Origin: Lacticaseibacillus jixianensis
GTDB lineage: Bacteria; Bacillota; Bacilli; Lactobacillales; Lactobacillaceae
Length of the DNA: 44,211 nucleotides
Direction of reading: 5' to 3'
Assembly: GCF_003946485.1 (NCBI RefSeq)
Contig: NZ_RHOJ01000020.1
Span: 1 to 44,211 of the forward strand
Part shown: positions 7,792 to 15,248 of the stretch, piece by piece
Layout of the letters: every line of letters starts with the position of its first letter
How positions within the stretch are numbered: the stretch's first letter is position 1
Made by a program: the position numbers and the translations under genes
Notes under the pieces: generated by a model
Seen by the model: the letters and a program-made list of their open reading frames with translations, nothing else
What the model was told of the DNA's origin: nothing
Database searches by the model: none

Positions 7792-8763
7792 ATGAAATTA
7801 ATCACCGTTGAGGAACACTACGACACCGACCAGAACATCGAGGCCTTCAATCAGCACTCAGCTGTGGCAAACAATAACCCGTTTCAAGATCAGCTGCGGC
7901 CCGCACTAGTGGATTTTGCCACCAAGGTCACCTACATGGACCAACACGGCATTGATATGCAGGTCATCTCAGATGCCGGCAACTCGCCGCAGGTCTTGCC
8001 CGATCAGTACGCCGCCAGCGGCGCGCACGCGCAAAATGAGACGCTGGCCGAAAACATCAGCCACTATCCAGACCGGTTTGCCGGCCTGGCCACGCTGCCG
8101 GCCAATACCCCAGAACGCGCCGCCGAGGAGCTGACTTACGCGGTGACCAAGCTGGGCATGAAAGGCGGCATCATCAGCGGCAGCGTCAATGGCCAGTTTT
8201 TAGACGACCCGCGTTTTGAGCCGATCTTTGCGGCGGCCGACCAGCTGAAGACGACCTTGTACCTCCATCCCGGCGTGATCACCGATGAGCAAAAAGCCGT
8301 ACTCTACGACAGCAAGGCCTACAGTCAAATGGGGGCGACGATGATGGCGGGCGCAATGTGGGGCTGGCACATGGAGCAAGGCATTCAGATCATGCGCCTC
8401 ATCACGGCTGGCATCTTGGAGAAGTATCCTCACGTCAAGATCGCCTCAGGTCACTGGGGAGAATTCGTGCCGATGTTCCTGGAACGGATCGACGGGTTTT
8501 CGCGCCTCGTGTCTACACTTCCGCTGAAGTTCTCAGATTACTACAAGCGCCAGGTCTACATTTCCCCGTCCGGGATGTTCACGGCCCCGCAGATGCAACT
8601 GGCCCTCACCGAAATGGGCGCCGATCACATCATGTGGTCGGAAGATTACCCCTACGTTCAGGCAAAAGATCAAGTCCGCCAATTCCTCGCACAGGCTGAC
8701 CTCACCGCCGCTCAGCGTGAAGCCATCGCTCACGGCACCGCAGAAACGGTTTTCGGCCTTTAA
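7792..8763 (+). CDS. amidohydrolase family 2 (ACMSD / gamma-resorcylate decarboxylase-like)
   Basis: 323-residue TIM-barrel metalloenzyme of the Amidohydro_2 family, whose known members decarboxylate or hydrolyse aromatic or muconate-type acids. The expected metal site is visible: Glu7 and His9 (E-x-H at strand 1), His159 (YLHPGV), His221 (SGHWGE) and Asp285 (SEDYPY), at positions close to those of gamma-resorcylate and 2,3-dihydroxybenzoate decarboxylases. A decarboxylase activity is therefore reasonable inference, but the substrate is not shown. AAAAGGAG precedes the start. It is last in the marR-SDR operon; no clear terminator follows. Confidence 0.87.
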   Translation: MKLITVEEHYDTDQNIEAFNQHSAVANNNPFQDQLRPALVDFATKVTYMDQHGIDMQVISDAGNSPQVLPDQYAASGAHAQNETLAENISHYPDRFAGLATLPANTPERAAEELTYAVTKLGMKGGIISGSVNGQFLDDPRFEPIFAAADQLKTTLYLHPGVITDEQKAVLYDSKAYSQMGATMMAGAMWGWHMEQGIQIMRLITAGILEKYPHVKIASGHWGEFVPMFLERIDGFSRLVSTLPLKFSDYYKRQVYISPSGMFTAPQMQLALTEMGADHIMWSEDYPYVQAKDQVRQFLAQADLTAAQREAIAHGTAETVFGL

Positions 8764-8927
8764 TTTCAACCGGCGAGTATCTGAACTTTCTTCAGAAACG
8801 CTTCAGTATCCCTGGCTAGTAGATGTGTGACCTGCAGGTTATCCTAGAGGCGAGTACCGAGTAAACCCACTGTTCAAGCGCCGATTGTAGACGCGGCTGA
8901 CAGCCATTTTCCGCGGGAGGGATCGGA

Positions 8928-9278
8928 TTGAAAACAACCCTGTTACTGGTCGAAGACGAAGCCGCCCTAGCCGATTCGCTGACGACTGAATTTGAGCTGG
9001 AGGACTACGATGTGATTTGGGCGCGAGACGGTAGCGTGGGTTTTGCCTTTGCCGCCAATAAACTCGTCGTCTTCGGCTCCGCTGACACCTCCCCGCGCAC
9101 GGTGCTTAGGGAGGGGATCAGTTTCTTCAGCCTCCGCGGCGCCTCATTGTTGGCCGACACGGCGATTCTCTTCGTCGGTCTCACCCTGTTGCACGGCGCC
9201 CCGCTCCTCGTTAAAATCATTGACCAGGTCGTCGTAATTGCGCTGAACTTTGGCTTCAGTAAACAAATTTTCGCGTAA
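8928..9278 (+). pseudogene. chimeric remnant: response regulator N-terminus fused to GtrA-like C-terminus
   Basis: The frame starts at TTG 8928 behind GGGAGGG. Residues 1-36 are the start of an OmpR-type receiver domain (LLLVEDEAALADSL with its acidic pocket, then DYDVIWARDG). From about residue 42 (nt ~9050) the sequence becomes a GtrA-type membrane protein tail: NKLVVFGS, a basic stretch, two hydrophobic segments and ALNFGFSKQIF. The receiver lacks its phosphorylatable Asp and DNA-binding domain, and the GtrA part lacks its first half. An in-frame deletion joining two genes explains this best. A small membrane protein made from the fusion cannot be excluded. Confidence 0.7.
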
Positions 9279-9291
9279 CGTATATAAAGAG

Positions 9292-9333
9292 AAGACCGTC
9301 CCGGTGCCGCTAACGACACTGGAACGGTCTTTT
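9292..9333. terminator. hairpin terminator after the chimeric remnant
   Basis: AAGACCGTCCCGGTG (from 9292) pairs with CACTGGAACGGTCTT (ending about 9331), with one C-A mismatch and one wobble, followed by TTTTCT on the plus strand. It may also stop the leftward ABC operon. Confidence 0.75.
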
Positions 9334-9385
9334 CTGCCCTAGTCGACCAAGTCAGGCCCCTCACGCGGCAGCCGCGTTCCCCTGC

Positions 9386-10144
9386 CTACAGGCGCTTTTG
9401 GCTAAACACGGCGATGGCCGCCAGGAGAAAAAGCACGGTCAGCCCGCCGGTGACGCCACTGGCCAGGGCCAGGTCACCTAATGGCATGGTTCCGCGCACG
9501 ACTGCAAGGTTATCGGCCACGAGTCTGAGCGGCAGCCCGGCCTTCAGCGGCTTAACCAGACTGAGCAGCGCCATCACCACATAGCCCGCCACGACCGTGA
9601 AAAAGCCGCCCATCCCGCTGCTCGTGAGCGTCGACCCAAACAGCGTCACCGCGACCAGCAGCAAGCCGAACAGCAGCAGCGGCAGCAGGCCCAGCACGGG
9701 ATGCTTGGCCAGACTGTCCGGAAAGTAGTACCGCGTGTAGCCCCACGTCACGCCAAAGGCGAGAAGAACCGAGCCACCCCAAAGGATCAACCCCATCAGG
9801 TACTTGGCCACCAGCACCGCACTGCGCGCCAGCCCCCGCGCCGCGAAGGGCACCAGCGTGCGCCGACTGACTTCACGGCTAACCGTGTCGCTGAACATGG
9901 CCGCTATGAGGAAAATCCCGATTTGGGTGATATTTTTGTAGAACTGCTGCCACGAGTCAAGACTCGTCGGCGTAGGCAAGTTGACCGTCACGTTCAGCGT
10001 CGATTTCAGCAGCGTGGGGGTGAGCTTCGCGATCAAGGGACTTTCCAGGCCGACGAGCAGGAAAACGAAGCCAAGCACGAGAAACCGGTAGCGGCGCCAA
10101 GCAACGAGGCATTCCTTATTGAGGAAGAACCACACGTTGGCCAT
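9386..10144 (-). CDS. ABC-2 type transporter permease
   Basis: 252 residues with about six hydrophobic segments and no catalytic motif, as in ABC-2 permeases. The cytoplasmic stretch FSDTVSREVSRRTLVPFAARGLARSAVLVAK between segments resembles the coupling region of bacteriocin and antibiotic resistance permeases (DTVSxE...RTLxP). It partners the ATPase encoded immediately upstream. It is the last gene of the leftward arsR-sdpI-PLDc_N-ATPase-permease unit. The ATPase frame runs 112 nt into this gene, an unusual overlap. The start at 10144 lies behind GGAGGTGGTGA. Confidence 0.85.
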   Translation of the reverse strand: MANVWFFLNKECLVAWRRYRFLVLGFVFLLVGLESPLIAKLTPTLLKSTLNVTVNLPTPTSLDSWQQFYKNITQIGIFLIAAMFSDTVSREVSRRTLVPFAARGLARSAVLVAKYLMGLILWGGSVLLAFGVTWGYTRYYFPDSLAKHPVLGLLPLLLFGLLLVAVTLFGSTLTSSGMGGFFTVVAGYVVMALLSLVKPLKAGLPLRLVADNLAVVRGTMPLGDLALASGVTGGLTVLFLLAAIAVFSQKRL

Positions 10145-11049
10145 TTCACCACCTCCATAAAGATGTCATCAAGCGTGGTGCTCTGCTGGGCCAGGGCGAC
10201 GGGAATGAGGTCGGCCGCGGCAAGCGCTTGCATCACCATTTTCATCGCGGCAGCGGCCTCGCCGGCGTACGGGACGTCAACGCGCGCACCAGCGGCGGTG
10301 GCCGGGCCGCCGAGTGCCGTAGCGGCCTGCCCCGCCGCCAAGGCGTCCGCCATCTGCACCGCGATCCGGGGCCGGGCGTAGCGCTGCCGCAGTTCGGCCA
10401 GAGTGCCTTCAGCCTGAAGCTGGCCGCCGTTCAGGATCCCCACGTGGTCCGCCACCCGCTCCACATCGCTCAGAATATGTGTAGAAAAGATGATCGTCAT
10501 GTCGTGGCGCAGGCTGGCCAGGAGCGCCAGAAAATCATTGCGGCCGCTGGGATCAAGCGCGGAAGTCGGCTCGTCGCAGATGAGCAGCTGCGGCTCAGTC
10601 AACAGCGCCTGCGCGATGCCCAGCCGCTGCTTCATCCCGCGCGAAAAGCCGCGGATCCGGCGCCGGTCACTCGGCAGCCCGACCAGCTTGAGCACCGTCT
10701 GACAGCGGTCAGCAAGCGCCGCCCCGCGCATCCCGGCCAGCTGGCCGGCAAGCGTCAGGTACTCCCGTGGCGTCATGTCGTCGTAAAACGTGGGCACATC
10801 CGGCAGATAGCCGATGGTTGGGAAACTCTCGGGGTGTGGGTCTCCGGCCGGCGCGTCGTTGAACATGATCGTGCCGGCGTCCATCCGCTCCAGCCCCAGA
10901 ATCAGCCGCATGGTCGTCGTCTTGCCGGCCCCATTTTTGCCGACGAAGCCGTAAATGCTGCCTTCCGGGACCGCCATCGTCAGGTGGTCCAGCACCTGCT
11001 TTGCCCCAAACCGCTTGCTGATGTCGTGCAGCTCAACGAGGTTTCTCAT
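10033..11049 (-). CDS. ABC transporter ATP-binding protein
   Basis: 338 residues. Walker A GKNGAGKTT (about 38-46), Q-loop region (GYLPDVPTFYDDMT), ABC signature FSRGMKQRLG, Walker B LLICDEPTSALD and switch His in FSTH are all present, with the C-terminal accessory domain usual for ABC-2 ATPases. The natural family end is LDDIFMEVVK at about residue 302. The last 35 residues are the permease start read in another frame, so a stop codon has probably been lost through an indel near 10136-10146. The ATG overlaps the stop of the PLDc_N gene by 4 nt (ATGA), showing translational coupling. Confidence 0.9.
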   Translation of the reverse strand: MRNLVELHDISKRFGAKQVLDHLTMAVPEGSIYGFVGKNGAGKTTTMRLILGLERMDAGTIMFNDAPAGDPHPESFPTIGYLPDVPTFYDDMTPREYLTLAGQLAGMRGAALADRCQTVLKLVGLPSDRRRIRGFSRGMKQRLGIAQALLTEPQLLICDEPTSALDPSGRNDFLALLASLRHDMTIIFSTHILSDVERVADHVGILNGGQLQAEGTLAELRQRYARPRIAVQMADALAAGQAATALGGPATAAGARVDVPYAGEAAAAMKMVMQALAAADLIPVALAQQSTTLDDIFMEVVKWPTCGSSSIRNASLLGAATGFSCLASFSCSSAWKVP

Positions 11050-11252
11050 TGTTCTTCACGGCCAATCAGAAAATAGGCGATGGCGCCAAACGGTTGGACC
11101 AGCACCGCCAGCAGCACCCAGACTAGGCGATTGGCGAAGTGGTAATGCTGGTGGCGGAAAATGCTGACCAGCGCGGTGAGCGTCAAAATCACCTCAGCAA
11201 TGATCAGCGGGATCAGCAGTGGCAGATACGGGTGTAGATGTTCAGTTGACAT
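11046..11252 (-). CDS. small PLDc_N-domain membrane protein
   Basis: 68 residues with two transmembrane segments (LLIPLIIAEVILTLTALVSIF and RLVWVLLAVLVQPFGAIAYFLIG) and a terminal GREEQ. This is the stand-alone phospholipase D N-terminal (PLDc_N) domain common in Firmicutes as a small membrane protein, often next to ABC-2 transporters. AAGGGGGC precedes the ATG. The 4-nt overlap with the ATPase gene suggests it works with the transporter, perhaps in assembly or immunity; this is inference. Confidence 0.85.
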   Translation of the reverse strand: MSTEHLHPYLPLLIPLIIAEVILTLTALVSIFRHQHYHFANRLVWVLLAVLVQPFGAIAYFLIGREEQ

Positions 11253-11324
11253 GACAAAGCCCCCTTCGGCTTCACTGGGCGGTGCGGGCAGAACGGCGAC
11301 TCGCTGCGCAGCCTCTGACTTAGT

Positions 11325-11987
11325 TCACTTCTGCTTGGCGCGCCCGGTCCACCGGTAGCTCACCGGCAACATCACGAGGATCGCCGCGATCACCAGCCCC
11401 AGCGCAATGGCCGAGGCCACCGGCGGCAGCAGCAGCGTCACGAGCATGAGCACCCCGCCGGCTACCATGACGTATCCCAGCACGCGGGTCGCCTTCAGGA
11501 CCCCCGCTGGGTTCTTGATCGTCCACGGCACGTGGTAACCGAACCCGGTCCACCCCTTGTGTGCTGAACTGGCGGGTGCCGTTGGCAAATAATTCCCAAG
11601 CAGAATGAACATGGCGCTGACCACCGCGATCGCCCACAGCCTAATGTTGACCGGTTGGCCCTGAGCGTAGCGGATCGTCACGGCGTAGATGACCACGGTG
11701 ATGACGGGGAAAAACCACACCAGCACGCGCGCCATGCGCGGCGCCCCTTTGCCGTGCGCGTCAGCCCAGTAGGTCGCGCCCATCGTCAGCCAGTGCGCCG
11801 CCAGCATGATGCCTGGCAGCCCAAACACCGCCATCGCTTTGGGCATCCACCCGTTTGGCTGGTTGTCGATGCCCCAGTGCGTCACCATGGTGGCCGGCAG
11901 CGATGCGTACTGGCTTGCCCCATAAAGCATCGTGGCCAAGATGACGGCGCTGGTGATTGCCATGAGGACCCATTTATTTTTTGTCAT
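11325..11987 (-). CDS. SdpI/DUF1648-family membrane protein
   Basis: 220 residues with about six membrane segments. The N-terminal DUF1648 part has PATMVTHWGIDNQPNGWMPK and FGLPGIM; the C-terminal part has GNYLPTAP and VPWTIKN..VLKATRVLG, the SdpI signature. In Bacillus subtilis SdpI gives immunity to the SdpC toxin and recruits the autorepressor SdpR to the membrane when toxin is bound. I start at ATG 11987, 8 nt behind GGAGG; it overlaps the end of arsR by 14 nt, matching the sdpR-sdpI arrangement. No SdpC-like toxin gene is visible, so it may defend against peptides made by others. Confidence 0.87.
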   Translation of the reverse strand: MTKNKWVLMAITSAVILATMLYGASQYASLPATMVTHWGIDNQPNGWMPKAMAVFGLPGIMLAAHWLTMGATYWADAHGKGAPRMARVLVWFFPVITVVIYAVTIRYAQGQPVNIRLWAIAVVSAMFILLGNYLPTAPASSAHKGWTGFGYHVPWTIKNPAGVLKATRVLGYVMVAGGVLMLVTLLLPPVASAIALGLVIAAILVMLPVSYRWTGRAKQK

Positions 11988-12258
11988 CAGAATCGCCTCC
12001 AATTCCCAAACTGTATATCCAGTTGAGCACCTCTTCGAACACGCTGGCGTTCAGGTCGTAGTAGATAAAATTCTTCTCACGCCGCTCGGAGATCAAGCCC
12101 GCCTGCTTGAGCAGCTTCAGGTGATACGACACCGTCGCGGGAGTCAGGGCGAACTGCGCCGCGATCTCCCCCGCCGGCTTCGACTCACTTTTCAGCAGGT
12201 TAAGGATCTGCCGCCGCACCGGATCGGAAATGGCCTTTAACGTGTCACTCATTGCCAT
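11974..12258 (-). CDS. ArsR/SdpR-family autorepressor
   Basis: 94-residue winged-helix repressor: DTLKAISDPVRRQILNLLK opens the ArsR fold, AGEIAAQFALTPATVSYHLK is the recognition HTH, and RREKNFIYYDLNASVFEEVLNWI is the wing and dimer helix. It has no cysteine metal site, as in SdpR rather than ArsR/SmtB metal sensors. Start ATG 12258 lies 8 nt behind GGAGG. It heads the leftward operon and its promoter contains two TTCTA-TTAGAA palindromes. Confidence 0.9.
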   Translation of the reverse strand: MAMSDTLKAISDPVRRQILNLLKSESKPAGEIAAQFALTPATVSYHLKLLKQAGLISERREKNFIYYDLNASVFEEVLNWIYSLGIGGDSDDKK

Positions 12259-12288
12259 GATCGCGGCCTCCATTCAATGTTGATCAGT

Positions 12289-12343
12289 TTCTACTTAGAA
12301 GAATTTCTAATTAGAATATAGTCGGTCCGGATGCGGCCGTCAA
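12289..12343 (-). promoter_or_regulatory. arsR-sdpI operon promoter with tandem palindromic operators
   Basis: On the minus strand, -35 TTGACG (12338-12343) and -10 TATATT (12315-12320) are 17 bp apart. TTCTAATTAGAA (12305-12316, a perfect palindrome) touches the -10 element, and TTCTACTTAGAA (12289-12300) follows 16 bp later, covering the start region. This layout suits direct repression by the ArsR-family protein. Confidence 0.75.
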
Positions 12344-12394
12344 CCACTATTTAGATTTTTTTCGAATTAGCGTCTCGCTGATGGCGCTGACGTC

Positions 12395-12424
12395 AAAAAT
12401 AGCCCGGCAGTGACCTGCTGGGCT
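12395..12424 (-). terminator. terminator of the large surface-protein gene
   Basis: Ten-bp stem AGCCCGGCAG (12401-12410) / CTGCTGGGCT (12415-12424). Read on the minus strand it is followed by ATTTTTG, 33 bp after the gene's stop. Confidence 0.8.
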
Positions 12425-12456
12425 TAATCCGGGTGCCGCACGAACCAACTGCGCCG

Positions 12457-15105
12457 TCACTCTCTGGAATTGATTGCCTGCGCCTTATCATGGTAGAAGG
12501 TCTCGATCTGGTCTGGGTACTCCGGTTCGGTCAACACCGCGACCGTTTTACCGGCCACCTGCTTTTGCTCAATGCAGTAAAACTTGCCGGAATCTGAAGG
12601 ATACCAAGTGTTCCAGACCCGCAGCCCCGCCTTGCCGTTGAACGGCGCCAGCGAGGCGGCCCACCAGTGATCGGCCCGATAACGGTCCCCTGCCGTATAC
12701 TGCGGACTTAGCGAGCCGCCATTCGCCTGTTCTCGCGCGTGTTGATCCTCGGCGGTGCGAACGGCCTCGTCATAAAGCGAATAGACCCGCCCGTCGTCAG
12801 CCGTGCCATCAACTTGAGCAATGGTGTGCTGACCAAAGGTGATCGTCGTCAGCGTGTCGCTATAGGCTTCGTACCCGTACCACGTGCCGCGCATGTTCGC
12901 AGGCACCGTGATCGCCTTAAAGCCCTTGGCGTAAGCCGCCGGCGAAGGGTCACCGGCGGGCTTGCCAAGCGTCGCTGTCTGGCTGGCATCGGCCTGCCAC
13001 TTGAACAGTTGATGCCTAAAGGTGCGCTCATCGGTTTTGACGTCCTTCACGTGGAAAAGCTGACCCACTTCGGTTTCCGCGGACGTTTTCGCGACAAAAT
13101 TGCCTTCAACGCTGGCATGCTCACGCGCCCCAAGCTTGGCGGCCGCGGTCGGCGAGACCTTGCTGCCGCTGCAGTGAAAGCTGGCATCGGCCTTGATTTC
13201 CACCCCGGCTGACGCATTGATGGCGACCAGTGGCTCGCCCAGGATCACCGGCTCGAGCTTGGTCTTGACCGCGGGGGTGAGCGTCCCGTTCACGTCCACG
13301 TTGCCCTTAAACGAGCAGGACAGATCCGGCTTCACGCTGGCCGGCTTTTTGCCCTTCTGGTTTGTGACTTCCGCCGTCAGCGCCGCGGCTGCGTTGAGGT
13401 CGACCGTCAGCGTTGCTTCTCCGGAGGCGTCCAGGGCGATGATAAACGGGATGTGGACGGTCACCATCGGGACATTGGTGGGAATAATGATCATCCCCAC
13501 CTGTTTCCCGTCGGCCAGCTTCTTCAGTAGCGCCGAGCTGTCCGGATCCACCGTGACCTGAGCGTTAAAATGATTGTCATATTTCAGGCCTGAGTCGACC
13601 TTGGCGTCGTAATTGCCCTTCAAAAAGTCCGCGTCGACGGTCAGGCCGAGCGTGCCCTCCAGGTGCGCCTCGTCCACCACCTCTGCTTCCCCAGGCAGCT
13701 GATGTTTCTTGCCAGCCTTCTTAGAACCACTCGCTTCGGCGGGCTCCTCTGCGGGCGCTGTTTTCTCCTCTTCTTGCTTGCGCGGAAACGTCACCTTAAA
13801 GTCTTTCGCCGTGGTGGCGCGGTTTTCCACTTGCAGGCCGAAAAAGCCGGCCTGCTGCATGCTCATCCCTGGGGCCCTGCGCCCACTGACGGCGACATCC
13901 GCTACGGGGACAAACACCGCCTTGGCCACGTCCGCCTGGCCGCCAGCAGGCGTGGTGCGAATCTGGTGCACCACGCTTTGCGGGGCAGCGCTTTTAATCG
14001 TGAGCACTAGCTCGCTAGGCCGGACGTCGACGCCGGTCACCTTCGCCGCCGCACCGCCGTAATTAAACCCGAATGGCGGCACGTACAGCACGTCCCCAAC
14101 GCGGTAATCACTGGCGGAACCAGCAATGATGAGCCGGGCCCGCGCCGGTTCGATCGTGTAGCGTTCATTGGCAAAACCCACCTGGCGTACATTGCTGCGG
14201 AGCACGGCCTCACCCGCTGATTTCGTCACCGTTGCTCCTGCTTGAAGCCGGCCGGCGTCAGCCTTCACGGTGAAATGGTCTGGGCCACCCGGGCTGACTT
14301 CACCAGCAACGCCCTGCCCTTTTACCTGGTACTTGTGCGTACTGATCAACCGCGTCTGGGCCACATGGGCAACCGCGGCAACAGTTTGCGTCTCGTGCGT
14401 GGTCAGATCTGTGTACGTCAGTTGATTGGCGGCGCCATCAAAGCGCAGCACGAACGGTAGCAGTTGAGCATTCGCCACCCGCTCGTAATCAATCGTTGTC
14501 TTAATTTGATACGTCTTCCCGTTCAGCACAAACGGGGTCTTGTTGCTGGCCCGATCAGCGGCTTGGCTGACCTGAAGCGAAGCGCTCGCTAGGCCGCCGC
14601 CGACTACCCCAATCACTAAGAGCAGCGCGGCGGCTTTGCGCCTGCGATACACCAGCAGGCCGCCGATGGCCCCGCCGCTGACCACGAGCCCGACCGTGAG
14701 CCACAGCCAAGGCGTCTGTTTCGCGTACGCAATTGTCGCGCCCTTTTCACTGACGGCCACCCTGTTTTGCTTGGGGTCGAGGGTGAAGTGGAGGCGGTGT
14801 TGGTCGGCGGTGCCAAACGCCTTGACGTGCCACGTGAGCACCACCTGCCGCTGATCGATGGCCTTGGGCAAGGCCGCCTTAACGGTCACGTTGCGATAAA
14901 GGTTGTTCGTCGTGTTTCTGAGAATCAGATCATAGCCATTCTTCTGATTTCCCCTCTCGATCACGGTCTGTAGTGGCGCCTGCCCGTCGGCGGAAACAAT
15001 GGTGGCCGGAAGCCCGATCGTTAGAAGTGCCGCCAGACTCAAGGCAAGGAATAAAAGCCATTTAGTTGTGCGCCGGAATCTCTTTTCTAGAAAATGATTA
15101 CCCAT
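12457..15105 (-). CDS. large membrane-anchored surface protein of unknown function, probable two-gene fusion
   Basis: 882 residues; I recognise no family. A signal peptide (KRFRRTTKWLLFLALSLAAL, likely cut after VSA39) is followed by a small exported domain (40-130), a hydrophobic segment (133-153), RRRK (154-157), a second hydrophobic segment ending in ASA (158-175) and about 700 exported residues. Residues 130-157 look like the end of a wall-anchored protein (TM plus YRRRK, no LPxTG), and 154-185 like a fresh signal peptide, so two genes seem to have merged. Later come a Glu/Lys-rich linker (EEEKTAPAEEPAEASGSKKA), beta-rich repeats and a C-terminal Trp/Tyr-rich domain (MRGTWYGYEAYSDTLTTITF). 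Start ATG 15105 lies behind AGGGGA. The gene is monocistronic, with its own terminator. Confidence 0.8.
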   Translation of the reverse strand: MGNHFLEKRFRRTTKWLLFLALSLAALLTIGLPATIVSADGQAPLQTVIERGNQKNGYDLILRNTTNNLYRNVTVKAALPKAIDQRQVVLTWHVKAFGTADQHRLHFTLDPKQNRVAVSEKGATIAYAKQTPWLWLTVGLVVSGGAIGGLLVYRRRKAAALLLVIGVVGGGLASASLQVSQAADRASNKTPFVLNGKTYQIKTTIDYERVANAQLLPFVLRFDGAANQLTYTDLTTHETQTVAAVAHVAQTRLISTHKYQVKGQGVAGEVSPGGPDHFTVKADAGRLQAGATVTKSAGEAVLRSNVRQVGFANERYTIEPARARLIIAGSASDYRVGDVLYVPPFGFNYGGAAAKVTGVDVRPSELVLTIKSAAPQSVVHQIRTTPAGGQADVAKAVFVPVADVAVSGRRAPGMSMQQAGFFGLQVENRATTAKDFKVTFPRKQEEEKTAPAEEPAEASGSKKAGKKHQLPGEAEVVDEAHLEGTLGLTVDADFLKGNYDAKVDSGLKYDNHFNAQVTVDPDSSALLKKLADGKQVGMIIIPTNVPMVTVHIPFIIALDASGEATLTVDLNAAAALTAEVTNQKGKKPASVKPDLSCSFKGNVDVNGTLTPAVKTKLEPVILGEPLVAINASAGVEIKADASFHCSGSKVSPTAAAKLGAREHASVEGNFVAKTSAETEVGQLFHVKDVKTDERTFRHQLFKWQADASQTATLGKPAGDPSPAAYAKGFKAITVPANMRGTWYGYEAYSDTLTTITFGQHTIAQVDGTADDGRVYSLYDEAVRTAEDQHAREQANGGSLSPQYTAGDRYRADHWWAASLAPFNGKAGLRVWNTWYPSDSGKFYCIEQKQVAGKTVAVLTEPEYPDQIETFYHDKAQAINSRE

Positions 15106-15248
15106 ATTTTCCCCTACTTCCACATTTTATGGGTCAATCATATCACTAAGCTCACTGTTGAGCAGGCATGAATTAGTGGTCGCTGTTGGCCAGTTAACCA
15201 CCCAAGCACCGCACTGCTTTCAAAGCGCGTCAAGCTTGCCGGTTGGGC

